In this document: positions 20,666 through 33,739 of the stretch, in pieces
Layout: each line of letters begins with the position of its first letter
Position numbering within the stretch: the first letter of the stretch is position 1
From: Bombyx mori
Lineage: Eukaryota; Arthropoda; Insecta; Lepidoptera; Bombycidae
Assembly (NCBI RefSeq): GCF_030269925.1
Contig: NC_085110.1
Span: 310,001-374,000 of the forward strand
Direction: 5' to 3'
Length of the DNA: 64,000 nucleotides
The notes under the pieces: model-generated
Database searches by the model: none
What the model saw: only the letters and a program-made list of their open reading frames with translations
What the model was told of the DNA's origin: nothing
Made by a program: the position numbers and the translations under genes

Positions 20666-22759
20666 GGACCATAGCTACTACGAATATAAAAAAGTCTATT
20701 TTATCGCCAACCAAAGTACGTAATACAATTTTTGCCATCACAGCCAAGATAGTGAACAGATTTCTACATTTAATTTCAGCCATTACGAATAATAAACATC
20801 TTACAAGAATTTAATTCAGTCTTCACAATGTTTCACAATGTACCTATATATTCCTTATGATTGATCCTCCAACTGTCGCTTATTTACGACACCCTTCAAG
20901 ATCGCGACAGACATTTTCACAGAATAACAGCTTTCTCTTTTATGATCTTTTTTCTTATGCATACTTTGAGCAATCTGGATATTGAGGGAGTAATATAAGA
21001 TAGTTTTAGCTTAGAAATATATAACACTATTGTAATATTTAGTTTGTAATATTCTAAATAATACTCTAAGTATATTTATTACACATTTAGATGTAGTTGT
21101 TTCATCGGTTTGTTCTTCATTATTAACGACAACTGTAATATAACGATAATTAGTTTCCTACTCGACTCTTATTCAGTAAATATTGCCTTATCATGAGATT
21201 TTTGAAATACATATTATTATAACACTACACACAAATATTAAAATACTGAGCTATTTCAACAAAAACATGACCCATAATTATCATCGAGCTATGCATAATA
21301 TTAGGACTCTGTTAAAAATGAAGTCGTATATCAAAAGCCGGTGCACGCCGTCTTGCTCCGAGGCGTGGATTTATTGCCCCCATATAAAACGGGCTATGAG
21401 GGAATGTTAAAGGCGTATCGTAAAAATATGGGCGCTGGATCGACCGCCCGGGACAAGTTTCAGTGACGCCAAATTAGATTGATGGATGATGGAGCTTTCT
21501 GTTATATCTCTGCTTTCAGCGGCAAACAGATTCGGGACTGTCGGTCGGACGCGCTCACGGAATTAATATTAGCACGAACTGTCTGTTCCAGATGTATTGA
21601 TGGCGACTCATAATAAATAACATGTTTTTTTTCTCCTTTACTGCCATAATTTGTGTTTGGTTTTTATGAGAGACAGATGTACATATATCAGCTGAGTGCG
21701 ATAGTTCAGGACAAAACACAATAAATTTGGAAAAATATATTCTAAAGTATGATTCCTAAGATCGGTAGACTTAAAAACTCGTTTCTATAATCTTTTTAGG
21801 TTAGCACTCTTGTAAGGACGGTAAATTAAAGTTGATCAGCTTATTCATCTATCTTCATACAAAAAACCACTCATCAGCCATCGCGACTTAGGCTCAATTT
21901 AGGCAAATCAAACTTAGTCAAACTCGTAACTTTACAAGAGAAATTAACAAAATCACTTGAATTACGGCATCATACTTCACTTTAGTTGAACTCATTGTTC
22001 GTGACCTCAAAATCCCACAAAAGTTCTTCATAATAAGTATGTATTCTCCAAGGATATTTTTGAGTCGGTTATACTGTATAAACTTTGGAGAAATAGACAT
22101 ACTACTTCTTAAAATAAACTGCTGTCTGTAGGAAACAACAGTCGTTAATCGCGTGTGATCAGCAGCTTCCACCCACGTCTCAACTTGAAAATCAAGTTGA
22201 GGTTGCACTTACTATTTGGTCAATTTTGAATTAATGATTTAGAGGCTTTGTTTATTTTCTGGAATGATACTATATTGTTCCCCTCCGCGTCCTGAGCGCC
22301 ATTGTACAGCTTCGTCAACATTTAAATGTAGATTTCGTAAAATTTCTTTTAGTTTATTAGTTTATAATAAGTTAGTATTAGTTTATATAGAATATTATAG
22401 AGAAAGAAAGTTCGAAAAAACAATAATCACTACGATTTATGTGCTATCAACAAGGCATAATTTATTGAACTGGTAACTTTTAATAATATTATGACAACAA
22501 ACAGTAACAAGCCTCATATTCTATAATTAAGGCACGGTATTTCCAAGCCTGCCTCCGAGACCTGAAAGTTTCAAAGTCTATTGACATATTAAAGTAAAGT
22601 TTCTCATTGAGCTCGAGACGCAGCGGAGTCACGCATGACTTAACGTCTAGTTCGTCACTGAACTTCTGTAAACTCTAATATGTTGCCTCGTTAAAAAAGA
22701 AATGTTCTGAATCTTTCCCGTAGTACCTGGGATCTGAGGATAAATATTTTTGTTTGTTC
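20666..22759. other. No gene or recognised element
   Basis: AT-rich sequence with only short open frames, none with recognisable motifs. Confidence 0.5.
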
Positions 22760-22904
22760 GATGTAAAACTGATGTGACTTTCACAAGATTATTTCGTATT
22801 ATGTGTACACACATTTACGAAATTTACATTACACATAATACGAAATAATCTTGTGAAAGTCACATCAGTTTTACATCACAACACATTGGTCACAACCAAT
22901 GTGT
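22760..22904. repeat. Perfect 48-bp-arm palindrome plus a second small hairpin
   Basis: Arms 22760-22807 and 22830-22877 are exact reverse complements with a 22-nt spacer. A second inverted repeat (ACACATTGGT/ACCAATGTGT, 22881-22890 and 22895-22904, 4-nt loop) follows 3 nt later. No flanking element explains either. Confidence 0.85.
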
Positions 22905-23799
22905 GAAAAAGGGACCAGTGATGAGTTCACTAGAACCGAGTTTATCCATTACGATAGATGGCATTCACGATGTGCGATGTGTGTGGACCCCAGGTAGACC
23001 CTATCTCTTTATATACATCTGCATTTGGGAAATACATGTGCAACACGAATAAGCTGTCCGTTGGTTAGTAGTGTTAGTCTGTATCAAAGGCATTAAAAAA
23101 AAATTATGCAAAATAATATTCGATAATATACAAAATAATATTCGCTTTTAATCAAAATTATCAAGAAATGTTTCTATATAAAGTATATTTTTCTCAACCA
23201 TCATTTACTTCCATAATTTCAAAATAATTTGATACCGTCTTAGGTTGTAGTAAGCATAAGATTGAACAAGTTGGATTTACAGCATCGCCTCGCCTTAACG
23301 CGTAAACTTAGTCCATGCATTATGTATCGGCAAACATTTGACGAGTTGGCCAAGTTTCACGCCAATTTACATGCACGGCTTGAGACCACAAGGGAAAGTG
23401 TTCACGGGTCTCCAAAGTGTATAATTTAGAGAGAATTGGCTTACTTTTTGTTGAAAGTAAAATTGGAGGGGATTTATTATGATCAAGAAAAGAGCTGAAG
23501 TCCATGGAAGCCAGGCAAGCTTCTGACCCACTTCATTGTACTCGTTCATAAACATCAGCAATGACGTGCAACAGGTGCAATTTAGAGTCGTCGATTTTCG
23601 GGAAAACAGATTTTTTGTTGTATCGTAGTCATAGCCAGTACGAAGCTAAAATCAAGTTAGAAGTAAGTAACAAAGTAAGAACTCTTTTGCACCCAACCAA
23701 AGCAAAGCTTCGAGAAGGCTATCCCCATATAGCCTGCTGCTATATTGCCATATATCCCCATACTCCCAAATATGACGATAACCCGAATATGATAATATG
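22905..23799. other. No gene or recognised element
   Basis: AT-rich; short open frames on both strands look random. Confidence 0.5.
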
Positions 23800-24085
23800 A
23801 AATCAAACCCGCAAAATTATAATTTGCGTAATTACTGGTGGTAGGACCTCTTGTGAGTCCACACGGGTAGGTACCATCACCCTACCTATTTCTACCGTGA
23901 AGCAGTAATGCGTTTCGGTTTGAAGGGTGGGGCAGCCATTGTAACTATACTGAGACCTTAGAACTTATATCTCGAGGTGGGTGGCGCATTTACGTTGTAG
24001 ATGTATATGGGCTCCAGCTACCACTTAACACCAGGTGAACTGTGAACTCGTCCAGCCATCTAAACAATAACAAAAAAAATAAAAA
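23800..24085 (+). repeat. Bm1-type SINE
   Basis: It runs from 'aaatcaaacccgcaaaat' through 'gtaggacctcttgtgag' and 'gaagcagtaatgcgtttc' to 'gaactcgtccagccatc' and an A-rich tail. The head is missing; otherwise this is one of the better preserved copies. Confidence 0.75.
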
Positions 24086-26657
24086 AGGTGGCTAATTCTG
24101 CTCAGGCAGGCGGTGGACACATACTATGTGCGATGTTGATGTTCGAACATCAACTTAATTTGTCCAGCTATTTTGGAGTGGACACACTCCACGTATTTCA
24201 ATTCAATGTGTGCATGGATGTGTATCGACGTGACGGTCGACACTCAAGAATACATCAAAACGCAACATTATTTTTTATTAGTCTCCATTGAGTAATGAGA
24301 GTTTAGAGTTGGACAAACGCATCAATTACAGAGGCCAATAGAGTTGAGACTTCATTAGTCCTGTGGAACTCGACTGAGGATAGCTGCAGAGATTAATGCC
24401 GAACAAGATATCTTACTTGACTTATTACCTACAAGATATTTATATAAACTTTCAAATTATCTTGATTCTCATTTTGGAAAATTTAATACGCTCGAAGTGC
24501 TGTTGTATGAATGAAGAGTCTAATAGGTACTCATTTGACCACTTAACTAAAGAAAAAAATCAGTGTTTGTTTCTACGTGAGCCGTCAGAGCGGTCCGTGT
24601 CGTTGGCTTTGAAACACTGATAAGGCAGCCCTACACATGATTAAAAACCCTTAGGAACGGTTACTATACGGTATTAGTCTCTCGTGATAAAATCACAGCA
24701 TTATTTTTATGTTGTAGTCTGTTACTATACTTCTCGATCTCGTTGTACAAAACGAAACCTTGTGATGCAGGAGGTGTAGTTGTAGTTGTAGTTGGTGTGT
24801 ATGGCACATCCGACATTGTGGTTCTGATTTCGACAAATAACACCCTATTAAACTCATTAAGACAAAATCCATAGTAAAATATATTTCATTACTTGAAATG
24901 ATGACAACGGAACTGGATTTACTGCAAAAAGTCAAATTTAATGTCATGACACTGACATTTAGTTCGTGTGGCAAAATTTTCGAGTTTAATTAAAATTTAC
25001 TTCAGAATAACAAGAGAGAGAGTGAAGTTACCCATCAGAAACCATCATAAATATCTTTGATCTCAAATATTCTCAAAAATAACAAGAATATTGCCTTTGT
25101 TAATAATGATAGATGTTGTATTGTGATGAAAATTACAAAGCTGTGGTCTTAAAACGATTTGGGATCTCTTTTATACGGATTACTTTTGAAATAATCAATT
25201 GATTTATTTAGATACTGAGATAAACTCACAGCCTCCGTGATTTTATGTGGCTACCGGAGCCCATAGACTTCACAACATGAACTTCATCATGGAATACATG
25301 ATCAACATCTTGATTGTATGGAACGACGACTCTTTAATATTTGAGTTGGAACCTGTAGTGGCATGGTCGTGGTCATGATTTCCGGCATTGGTGGCAAGCT
25401 ACACAATATGCCGCCACTCCTTTCTGACTGCCGTTTTTATCTGGTCAGTCCAACTTTCCCAAGCTTTTCCTCAAACTAACCTGAGTCCCCGATGTTAAGA
25501 CTGAAGTGAGTTTCACACTCAGTAGGTAGCTCATGTTTGTCAAAAAACAATTAATCTATCTATCTTAAACGCCTGAAATATAGTTGATCGTGACGTAAAG
25601 GACTAAACATAAAGTGCACCCTCACCCCTGTCCTTTCAGTAAAAACAATAATAAGGACTAGGAGCTTCTATCTCTACTAAGCTATGATAAATAAATAAAT
25701 AAATAAATAACGACTGATTGGCGCGCCGATATTCTACAAAACTAAACACAGTATTACAAATATTAACCGACCTGATACCCCAAATTCTCCAAAACCCGAC
25801 ACTTGGAAAACACGTGAACTTCCTCCAAGACACTGTTCAATCACATACAAGCGACCACAAACTAACCGCAGGTTAGGAACTACCCCAAGCCGCGCACCCC
25901 AAGCTCGCCAGGGCCGCGTATATTTACGGGAATCCCTCGCGAAATAAATTCTGTCAAACTTTGATAAAGGGTTTTCTATTAGCGTTTGCTCCTTAAAAGC
26001 GGTTTCGACGGAAACTTTGAACATTTAAAGACGTAAAGTACGTTGGATATTGGATCTGGTTGAACTTGCTAGGCCAAGTAGTTTAAAAAGTTGCTGTTTG
26101 GTGGCAATCTTGTTAAAGCAATGAAGTGTTGGCTCCTTAAGGTCCTTCTATCGAACAGATCCATGCTCCATGCACGTACGTCGTTTATACTTTGTTATGG
26201 AAAGTTTGTTACTTCCTAACTTCACTTGCTTGCTTCTGTTCCGTTAGGACATTTGTATTCTAAGTTTAACTTCAACAGTCTAAGTAAGACAAACACTAAA
26301 TTGATATTCAAGCTTATGTAAATGAAAGATCACTCACAAATCGGTCCAAGTATTAAAAAGATTACAGTACATTGTCATAATACAGTACGGTACTTACAAT
26401 TTGGATTACAGCTATAGGAAAATATAAACAATGCCTGCGAATGACTTTATGTGATGTAACCCTAAACTGCTACTAAAAGTTCATCAAAGAACGTCCCCAA
26501 TTTCACTTAAATTATTAATAAAACTATGTTTAACCAAACAAGGCGTGCCTCGACACGATCCGCTCTGACACTAATGACTTTTCGACATCAATTATCCCGA
26601 CGAACGAACTTGGCGCTTCTCGGCTCACTACAAAATATGCTGTGACACTTTGATGTT
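24086..26657. other. No gene seen; SINE relic at 25211-25285 and (AAAT)n at 25683-25710
   Basis: The relic reads 'aaactcacagcctccgtg' and 'accggagcccatagactt' in reverse SINE orientation. The rest is AT-rich and lacks coding signal on either strand. If the exon at 26664 is real, this lies inside neuroligin intron 1. Confidence 0.45.
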
Positions 26658-26663
26658 ACTTAC

Positions 26664-26729
26664 GGGCTGAGGGGGCTGAGCAGGCAGAGCGGGGTGGGCG
26701 GGGCGCCGCGCCGGTAACTTGACTATACT
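26664..26729 (-). promoter_or_regulatory. Candidate 5' non-coding exon and promoter for the minus-strand gene
   Basis: In an otherwise AT-rich area, a GC-rich block (reverse strand CCGGCGCGGCGCCCC and following) is preceded by an arthropod-type initiator TCAGT (26731-26727) and ends CAGCCC|GTAAGT, a perfect donor at 26663-26658. It is the only such combination I found upstream of the neuroligin start-codon exon, whose acceptor at 8949 needs a 5' partner. The link is inference; it could belong to another transcript. Confidence 0.35.
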
Positions 26730-27257
26730 GATTGGATTTTTACTGTGAAGGGCGCGCTGTTAACGCGTAGGTGTAACATTTACAATTCAGCAGCGAAGCG
26801 CCCGTGCATTCGAACTAATCAAGCAAGGCAGCTGGAGCATGGCTGTTATCTCAACGCAGTTCAGACTTATAGAGCGGGCTTCAAGATGTGTGATAGCATA
26901 CAGGTCGTCTAATGTAAGGACGTTCATTTAATTATTATGACTATGCACACAAGTGTCCCTTTGGTTTATTCACGTTGGATTTCGTTCCAGTGATAAATTT
27001 TATTTGATGATTGAAAATACAACATTGAATTAAATTCCAAACGTTCAAATTGAATGGCCGTCGGCTTAGGGTCTGATTTGTTTTTTGATTCCTTTGATGC
27101 TTCAGTATTGGACTAGTAATAATTTTTTAATTTGACACTTTGAATTCATACCGTCTAATTACACCCGATAGACAATAAGTCAATCTTCTCATCTATCGAA
27201 ATAATAATGGAGTACAGTAGAATACAGAAATTACTTTCTAACCATTTTATATCGGAT
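26730..27257. other. Upstream flank of candidate promoter, no coding signal
   Basis: Contains a moderately GC-rich stretch (26745-26880), then AT-rich DNA. No ORF of note. Confidence 0.4.
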
Positions 27258-27315
27258 ATAAGCAGGGTGGTGGTACGTGCACGTGTGGGCTCACAAGACG
27301 CCACCACTAATAAGC
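27258..27315 (-). repeat. SINE 5'-body relic
   Basis: 'gcagggtggtggtacgtg' followed by 'gggctcacaagacgccacc' matches, in reverse, the 'gagtccgcgcgggtaggta' to 'accaccctgcc' part of the Bm1-type SINE. Confidence 0.55.
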
Positions 27316-27424
27316 TGTGTGTTACTATTATACCTGTGCATCATTGAACAACCCTGCTGAGTTTGGTCATTTTTCTCCCGTCCCTCTATTCCTTCAATTT
27401 TATGTTCGATCGATTGAAGATTAC

Positions 27425-27613
27425 TTAACCACGGATCTTCTGCTCCATTGTTTCCACTCTTGGCAGAGTTCGGGTAGTGGTACGCTTCACCAGACGTCGC
27501 CATTCCTCGCGTACCGCGGCTCTTCTTATGCATTCGTTGATGGGACCGTTTAGAGCTGCTTTCATTTGGTCGGTCCATCGTACCGATGATCTACCGCGCG
27601 CTCTTGTACCCAC
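27425..27613 (-). mobile_element. LINE C-terminal fragment (endonuclease-reverse transcriptase end)
   Basis: It reads GTRARGRSSVRWTDQMKAAL, then CIRRAAVREEWRRLVKRTTT, the Arg-rich 'RGR..RW.D' and 'REEWRRLV' end typical of RTE/CR1-like ORFs. It is truncated on both sides. A related piece in plus orientation lies at 29135. Confidence 0.6.
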
Positions 27614-27640
27614 CCGCTATCATGCCCTGCACCACATGAT

Positions 27641-27704
27641 GCTCCACTGAGTTGTGACCCCGTCGCTGCTACGGCGTAACGACGGAGTGACGGTTCAGTG
27701 GAGC
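27641..27704. repeat. Imperfect 64-nt hairpin
   Basis: Outer arms GCTCCACTGA/TCAGTGGAGC are perfect. Inner CCGTCG/CGACGG pairs extend the stem with a few mismatches. It sits next to the LINE fragment; role unknown. Confidence 0.6.
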
Positions 27705-29134
27705 TGAGTTACTGGTTAGTCCGTAACTACGGATAAAAATAATAAAACAAGCATTCTTTTGAACCACATAATTATTCTCTAATCCTAACACCTATTATTG
27801 GATTGTGCAACACTTAAATCTACTTTTGATGTTCTTTGAAAAGATATCACCTTAGTTCACGAAATAAAAAGCTTATTTACTTCGGTATATTTTTATTCGT
27901 AAAAATATAACCAATTTAAATTCAATATAAATTTTGGAAACGTTAAATGTTAACTGAAAAGGAATGATTTTGCGCGAGGTTCATTGAAATGTGAAAAGGA
28001 AGTTATCGGTGTTTTTATTTAATTTTGTTTATACAATTTTGCTTAATTCCATAAAATTTATGGACAGTTTTATTTTGAAACAACATCCGTAGCTTTATCA
28101 TTATTGATGTGGAAATTCGTTTATTCGGTCACTATATATTTTGTACTCTTTTTAATGTTACAATGTCATTGTTGTGTCATATCCATCATAATCATAATAT
28201 ACATAGGTCATATACATTAAAACATAAATTATTGCGGATAGGACCAGGATAATAAATACATATATTTTATAGCGAGAGATTGATGAGCCTTAGGCTTGCT
28301 CGGTGACTGAATTTATTCTAAGAGACAGAGAGAAAGAGAGAGAGAGAAAGAGAGATTTTAAGTTATTCTTGTAGCGACCCGATGAAACTGATGAAAAATG
28401 CTCTTAAGCCGGGAAAGCTTGTAGCTTGTGTTCAATGGCAGTTAAGAAAATATCAGGATACCTTTAAAGAACATTTGACGTTCTTTAAAGGTGAGACACA
28501 CTCAAACCAAACCAATACTAACATTCGCAAAACATTTACAATGCAACAAAATAAAGCCGATGTATCGGTGTGTTTGAAACCTTTGTTGCGGAGAGGCAGC
28601 GATTTATCGGCGTACCAGTGGCGATCGGAATCTTTTGTGGTGCGATCCCAAGTTAATTGGAAATGCGGGGCGACCCTAATTGGTGCGGGGCGGGATGAGG
28701 CCGACGCTTAAGGAAAATTATTAAATAAACAATTGTTGAACTGTTCTGAATTGAATGGCGTTTGGACACGATTTGCTTTTATTCTATTTTTATTTTACTT
28801 TTATTGATCTTAGTGAGGAAAAACTAATAACAAATATCTAGTAAGATGTTAACAACACTTACTTATATTCCTAAATAATCATAATCATCATCGTTATTAG
28901 TATTCGTGTCCCGATTTAGAAATGTCACGAACACTTTGCAACAATTGTGTAAAATTTTCATTTATTTCAATGAATTCAGTTAATTATTATTTTTTGTTTA
29001 AATTAATTAGAATACTTTAATGAGAGTGACAGCTGAAACTTCAATAGTTTAACGTACAAGCATAAGACGTCCCAGGTGCTCACAACGAATGAATAGACTA
29101 CGTCAGGATTGATATCTTTTTTTAAGTAGGTATT
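27705..29134. other. No gene supported; GA-rich run at 28321-28355
   Basis: A 109-codon open frame at 28382-28711 has no recognised motif and I do not call it. A 13-bp inverted repeat (ACCTTTAAAGAAC, 28460-28472 and 28480-28492) lies inside it. Confidence 0.4.
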
Positions 29135-29262
29135 ACTGATGAGTGCACAAGAAGGTACGCGGTACGCGAGGAATGGCGACGTCTGGTGAAGCGTACCACC
29201 TGAAGTGATGACCACGACCACTCTGCCAAGAGTGCATACGACTGAGAATAAGAAGAAGAATT
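29135..29262 (+). mobile_element. LINE C-terminal relic
   Basis: 'gaggaatggcgacgtctgg' encodes E-E-W-R-R-L-V as in the fragment at 27.5 kb, and 'ctctgccaagagtgcat' corresponds to its TLPRV segment. The frame is broken, so this is a decayed piece of the same family on the opposite strand. Confidence 0.5.
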
Positions 29263-29490
29263 ACTGATGAACCGGAGGCTTTTCCAGTTTCACCAGGACA
29301 GGCGGACCAGCACGAGCTCAGCCAAGAGGTGTGTGACTTGCTAACAGCTGCTCAAGCACCCACGAAGGAAATACTAACATCTCATCTCAAGAAGAGGCGA
29401 ACGCGATCGGCCGCTCGGATGATGCGACCCGCTCAGGAGATTCGGCAAGAAACTCAACAGGCTGACGCATGGCTTAGGTATGAGGTAGGA
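29263..29490 (-). mobile_element. Jockey-family LINE 3' UTR fragment
   Basis: In reverse it shows the family 3' UTR: 'ggcttttccagtttcacc', 'ggacaggcggaccagcac', 'aactcaacaggctgac'. The hairpin region is diverged (stem partly lost). Only untranslated sequence remains. Confidence 0.65.
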
Positions 29491-30591
29491 GTTCGATTGT
29501 AGAAATAATTGAGATTGCATGTTGGGTTCAGTGGGAGGGCGGGTTAATCTCGATTTCGAAAAAAAAAACATAAACGAGTGAAGTCAGAAAATTAAGAAAA
29601 TCGAATCATGACTCCGTCTTGAAAGATACTAAAAGAAATAATTTCCTACGAGAAACGTTTAGTGGCAGTAACTCAAGTACATTTAGAACAAAAAGCATCT
29701 TTATGAGAATAACTCTTTTGTAGAGCGACGCAGGAAGCCGGTCCTGTAATTACTCGAAGGCACAACAAAGGGGTGCGCCGACAAAGAATACCTACGCCCA
29801 AACTGTTCTAATGTAGTGCGAGTGCGTTTTTATTGACAAAGACAAGTAGACGAGCTCCCGGTCTCTGATATATATCCGATGTAGACATATCTTAGTGCCT
29901 CTCTAAAACTTCCGATTATTCAAAATCAAAAGTAAATAAAAGCAAAATAAGAAAATCCCATGACAGCCTAACATGTCAAGCTAAAGTTGTGCATAAAGCT
30001 AGTAGTAGTACTATGCCTATCTACCTAGTTGTGTACGGCTCAATCCTTCCTAGAGTCGGCTCGCGCAAACATTGAAATATGGCTCATGTGATATGTTCTT
30101 AGGTATACTGAGGAATTATTTAAGAGTGCTGATGCGTGCGGACCCTCCCGACCTCTGAATAATGAAGCCGCCGTCAGAAATCACACACTGAGCCGACTAG
30201 TTCCAACCTCTGACTTGGTTTAATGCGGCATTTATTATTTAATGTCTTATATCTGGTTTGCGTTTTGAAGTTTGGAGTTGTTATTTATGTATTACTCCGA
30301 TAACAAATTGTTGCGTTGTTGTGAAATATATTTATAATAAACTGTGCCATATAACCTGTATGGGCCTGCATAGAAAATTTAATCAAAAATATTGACAGAC
30401 TTAAAGATAGGTTTAACTTTTTTATTATTTTAAATTGCCGATATTTTGCTGGTCACGGACATTTGCATGGTTGTTTGTGAATTTATATATCGCGATACCT
30501 GCTCAGTGTACTACATTTTTTGGACTCAAAGGATTCGAGCTACCTGAATACCGGAGACCAGATTGTATAGGCGAAACGACAGTCTCAATTT
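29491..30591. other. No gene or recognised element
   Basis: AT-rich with short open frames only. Confidence 0.5.
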
Positions 30592-30738
30592 CCTTCGAGC
30601 TCACAGCCCACCTGGTGTTCAGTGATTACCGGAGCCCATAGTCATCTATAACGTAAATGCCAACACCCACCTTGAGATATACGTTCTAAGGTCTCAGTAT
30701 AGTTACAACGGCTGCCCCACCCGTCAAACCGAAACGCT
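30592..30738 (-). repeat. Bm1-type SINE 3' half
   Basis: Reverse orientation: 'gagctcacagcccacctgg', 'accggagcccatagtcatc', 'ccaccttgagatatacg', 'acaacggctgccccacc'. The A-rich tail is lost or short. Confidence 0.7.
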
Positions 30739-33630
30739 AAATACAAATTGCCATACAAACCTCTACAATGTAAGATAACCGCGATCAAGCAGTGCAGTGA
30801 GCCAATCCCGACGTCAACTATGTAACAAAAGAGTCCAGCCGGCCTCAGTGTAATGGCACCGATCAAGTACACACATTGTCGTCAACAATAAGAACCAATT
30901 ACGTTATTAGCGAAAGCTCTCGTATCGATTCCAATCGGATTGCTTCGACAATAGCTATTGTTCGTATTCGATACTCTATTTGAAGTCATCGCCACAATGG
31001 CAAAGTGGCCTAGTCACTGAGAAAACACTTGAGTCTAAATGAATTAGCGAGAGAGAACTTCAGACCGGTAGTGTATGTGAAGGTAGTACGTAAGCGTCAT
31101 GATATATACATATGAGATCTGGCCACCACTCGGTGACAGTCAAGTTACCCTTAATTCTATATACCAAGTCAATATAATAATAACGTTTAGTAAAATATGG
31201 GATGTACCTATGTGCATAATTAATTATTTATAAAAAGCAAAACAAGACCTGGGTTTATTGTCGATTTTATTAGTTCGTTCTACTATTCTGAATTAGTGAT
31301 AAAGTTCTATTTAAAAGCGTTTAGAAGGCCTACTCAAATAAAAACTTTTGATAATGATTATTTTAGGTTTGGGGGTTTTTATTATCAGGTGGTCTGATGC
31401 GGCTATTGTCAAAAAGTTGGGGTATGTGATCCGTTTTGAGGCGTGATGCAGCCCTTGCACCAATCTAACAATGAAAACTTTAACTTCGACCACAGGGATA
31501 CCTGATGATGAGTAATACTTCATTCAGTCTAATAACCTCTCGATAACAATCAAACAGTATAATTTATGTAAACTGTCATTTAAGTTTTCTTGAAATGTTC
31601 CGTTTATGATTTATAAAACTAAGTAATAGCCTATTAAGGGCCAAAGATAAGGTGCGAGGGTTTATCAGAACAAAACTTCTGTAATTAGTAGAGACTTTAA
31701 TGACATGAAAGGACTATTGGGATTCAATGAAAAGACTAATAATGAAATACAGATAAACGTAACCTTCAATATTATCTTCGCTATACGCGAGTCGCGTACA
31801 TAATATAAATTACTGTTACTGTTTCGTCTCGTATTCTTTTATATAATGATACTATTTTCGAGGTTTCGTATACTTTACAGTTGTCGTGGCACCATCCTCC
31901 GCGACATTACACATTATTTGACAACAATAAATGCGATACTGAACCGTTAAAGTCGTAATATTTAGATAAACATAATCCTTACTGTGTACCGCAACACGCT
32001 AGCCATCGGTCCCTTGTTTAAATCTAGAGTTTATTCTATTAAAACTGCCACCAACTCTATCTGCTATGACCGAGAACCTGTAACATGATAAAAAAACTAA
32101 CAAATAAAAAGTACTATTCTATTTCAATAAAGAAAAACGGAAATTTTCCAAACTCACGAAGAATTAAATGATCAATGTACGTCCGCCCACCTTCAAAATA
32201 AATGTGCTTATAAAAAAGAATGACTCTTTAATGTGTAGCTCTAGAAATTTAACGAATAAGACATGTCCTAATTAAGTTCGGAACACAAAGCTTTCACAAC
32301 ATTAATATCGTATTTTATACCAACGAAATTGAACTTAAAGCTCTCTCGAACTTAATCCGAAACGGCAAAAGCATGAAGATTCGTTTGGTAGATTTAATAG
32401 ATTAGTATGCAAATGTTGGGTCCTCAGGGCATCTGAAAGGACCTCTGAGTGACGTCACGGCCCTCTTCGGCGGGATTACGGCACTCCTGAATGATTGTTA
32501 GGAATTTATATTTTGTGAGAAAATTGAAATGACTTATTAACCAAGAATTCATTAAAATTGCTTCGTAGCTGTTACACAGTCTACGTTTTGTAGATTAGTT
32601 GTGTTATGATGATGAAGCCCAGTGTAACGAAAACTAAAAGGAGACAAACTATAGAATACAACCTCCCGGATCATTTTCCTGAAGCGTGTAGCCGCCCACG
32701 GGCTCCTATAATTCTCACAAAAGCGATCTAGTGCCGTAATTCGATTGCACGATAACTTCCATTTCATCTAAATCAAAATTTAAAAATTACCAAAAACTAT
32801 AGGTACTGTCAGCTGAAAATCACTTAAGATCGCTTTGGGCTCACATCAATACACCCAACTATGACAGGAATGTTTCTGAAATAGAAATAGGCAAGGCGTT
32901 ACGGTATAGGTTCTCTAGTCGCTCTACCACTACACGCGACCACACTGCGGGTCGATTTGCCGTTTACTTAATAATAATAATAATAATGATAACAGCAACA
33001 CTTCATTCCGATTCAATTTCATTTACGTGGTATAGTACTCGAACCCCAATTGGGATAACATTGTAATAATAACTTGCTATGAATGTGATCTTCCGATTCC
33101 GTAGTAGGCGCTACTAACTAATAAAAGTAATAAATTTACACCATAAAGGACGCTTTTAGGTTCGATAATGACTACAATATTAATTGGATCATTTGTTATC
33201 TTATTAATTTTACCTCGCGTTCCTGCCTCACTCAAATTGCCTTTAAATGTTTGATTTATCGATGGGAAACTAAATTAGTTTTCACACGTTCGAACTCGAT
33301 CGATCGATATAGTTATAATATCGGTGGTTAGCATATTTGCGAGAAGAAGGGTCTTGCAGAATGAGTTGTTAATGAATTCGTTAGTTTTTGTACATAGCAA
33401 GTATCTGTGACAAAAGAAATATGCCACATCGTAAATAACTTTAGTACAACCATGTTATCATAATATCCCAAGCGATAACGGACATATTGTGTAAATGAAC
33501 GAATTAGTTACCCGGGTGCCCGCTCGAGCGGTAGTCTCTTGTGTGGTCAGTGATTTAAGTTTTTTCTTTAATGATATCAATTCCATATTTTGCTTTTAAT
33601 AACGATAGGTAAATAAATTTGATTCCACAA
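30739..33630. other. No gene or recognised element
   Basis: AT-rich; an (ATA)n-type run lies at 32969-32992 and a weak SINE-like string at 32881-32905. Confidence 0.45.
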
Positions 33631-33739
33631 CAACGTGGATGCAGCCGCCCTGATACACGATGTGGAGGCTTCAATTGCACCCGAACAGCAGCTCGTACTC
33701 TTGACACTGGATCGCGTGATTGCTTCGCTACAGAAATAG
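33631..33739 (+). pseudogene. Short coding-like fragment, possible LINE ORF1 C-terminus
   Basis: The plus frame reads FHNNVDAAALIHDVEASIAP, then EQQLVLLTLDRVIASLQK and a stop. It loosely resembles the end of the LINE ORF1 in this window (SVTPEQRLAAAFDHMD). It has no start and no upstream continuation. It could equally be a terminal host exon; neither reading is firm. Confidence 0.3.

Noticed and set aside
28382..28711. 109-codon plus-strand open frame
   Set aside because: No motif, no flanking splice or promoter support, mixed composition; could be chance.
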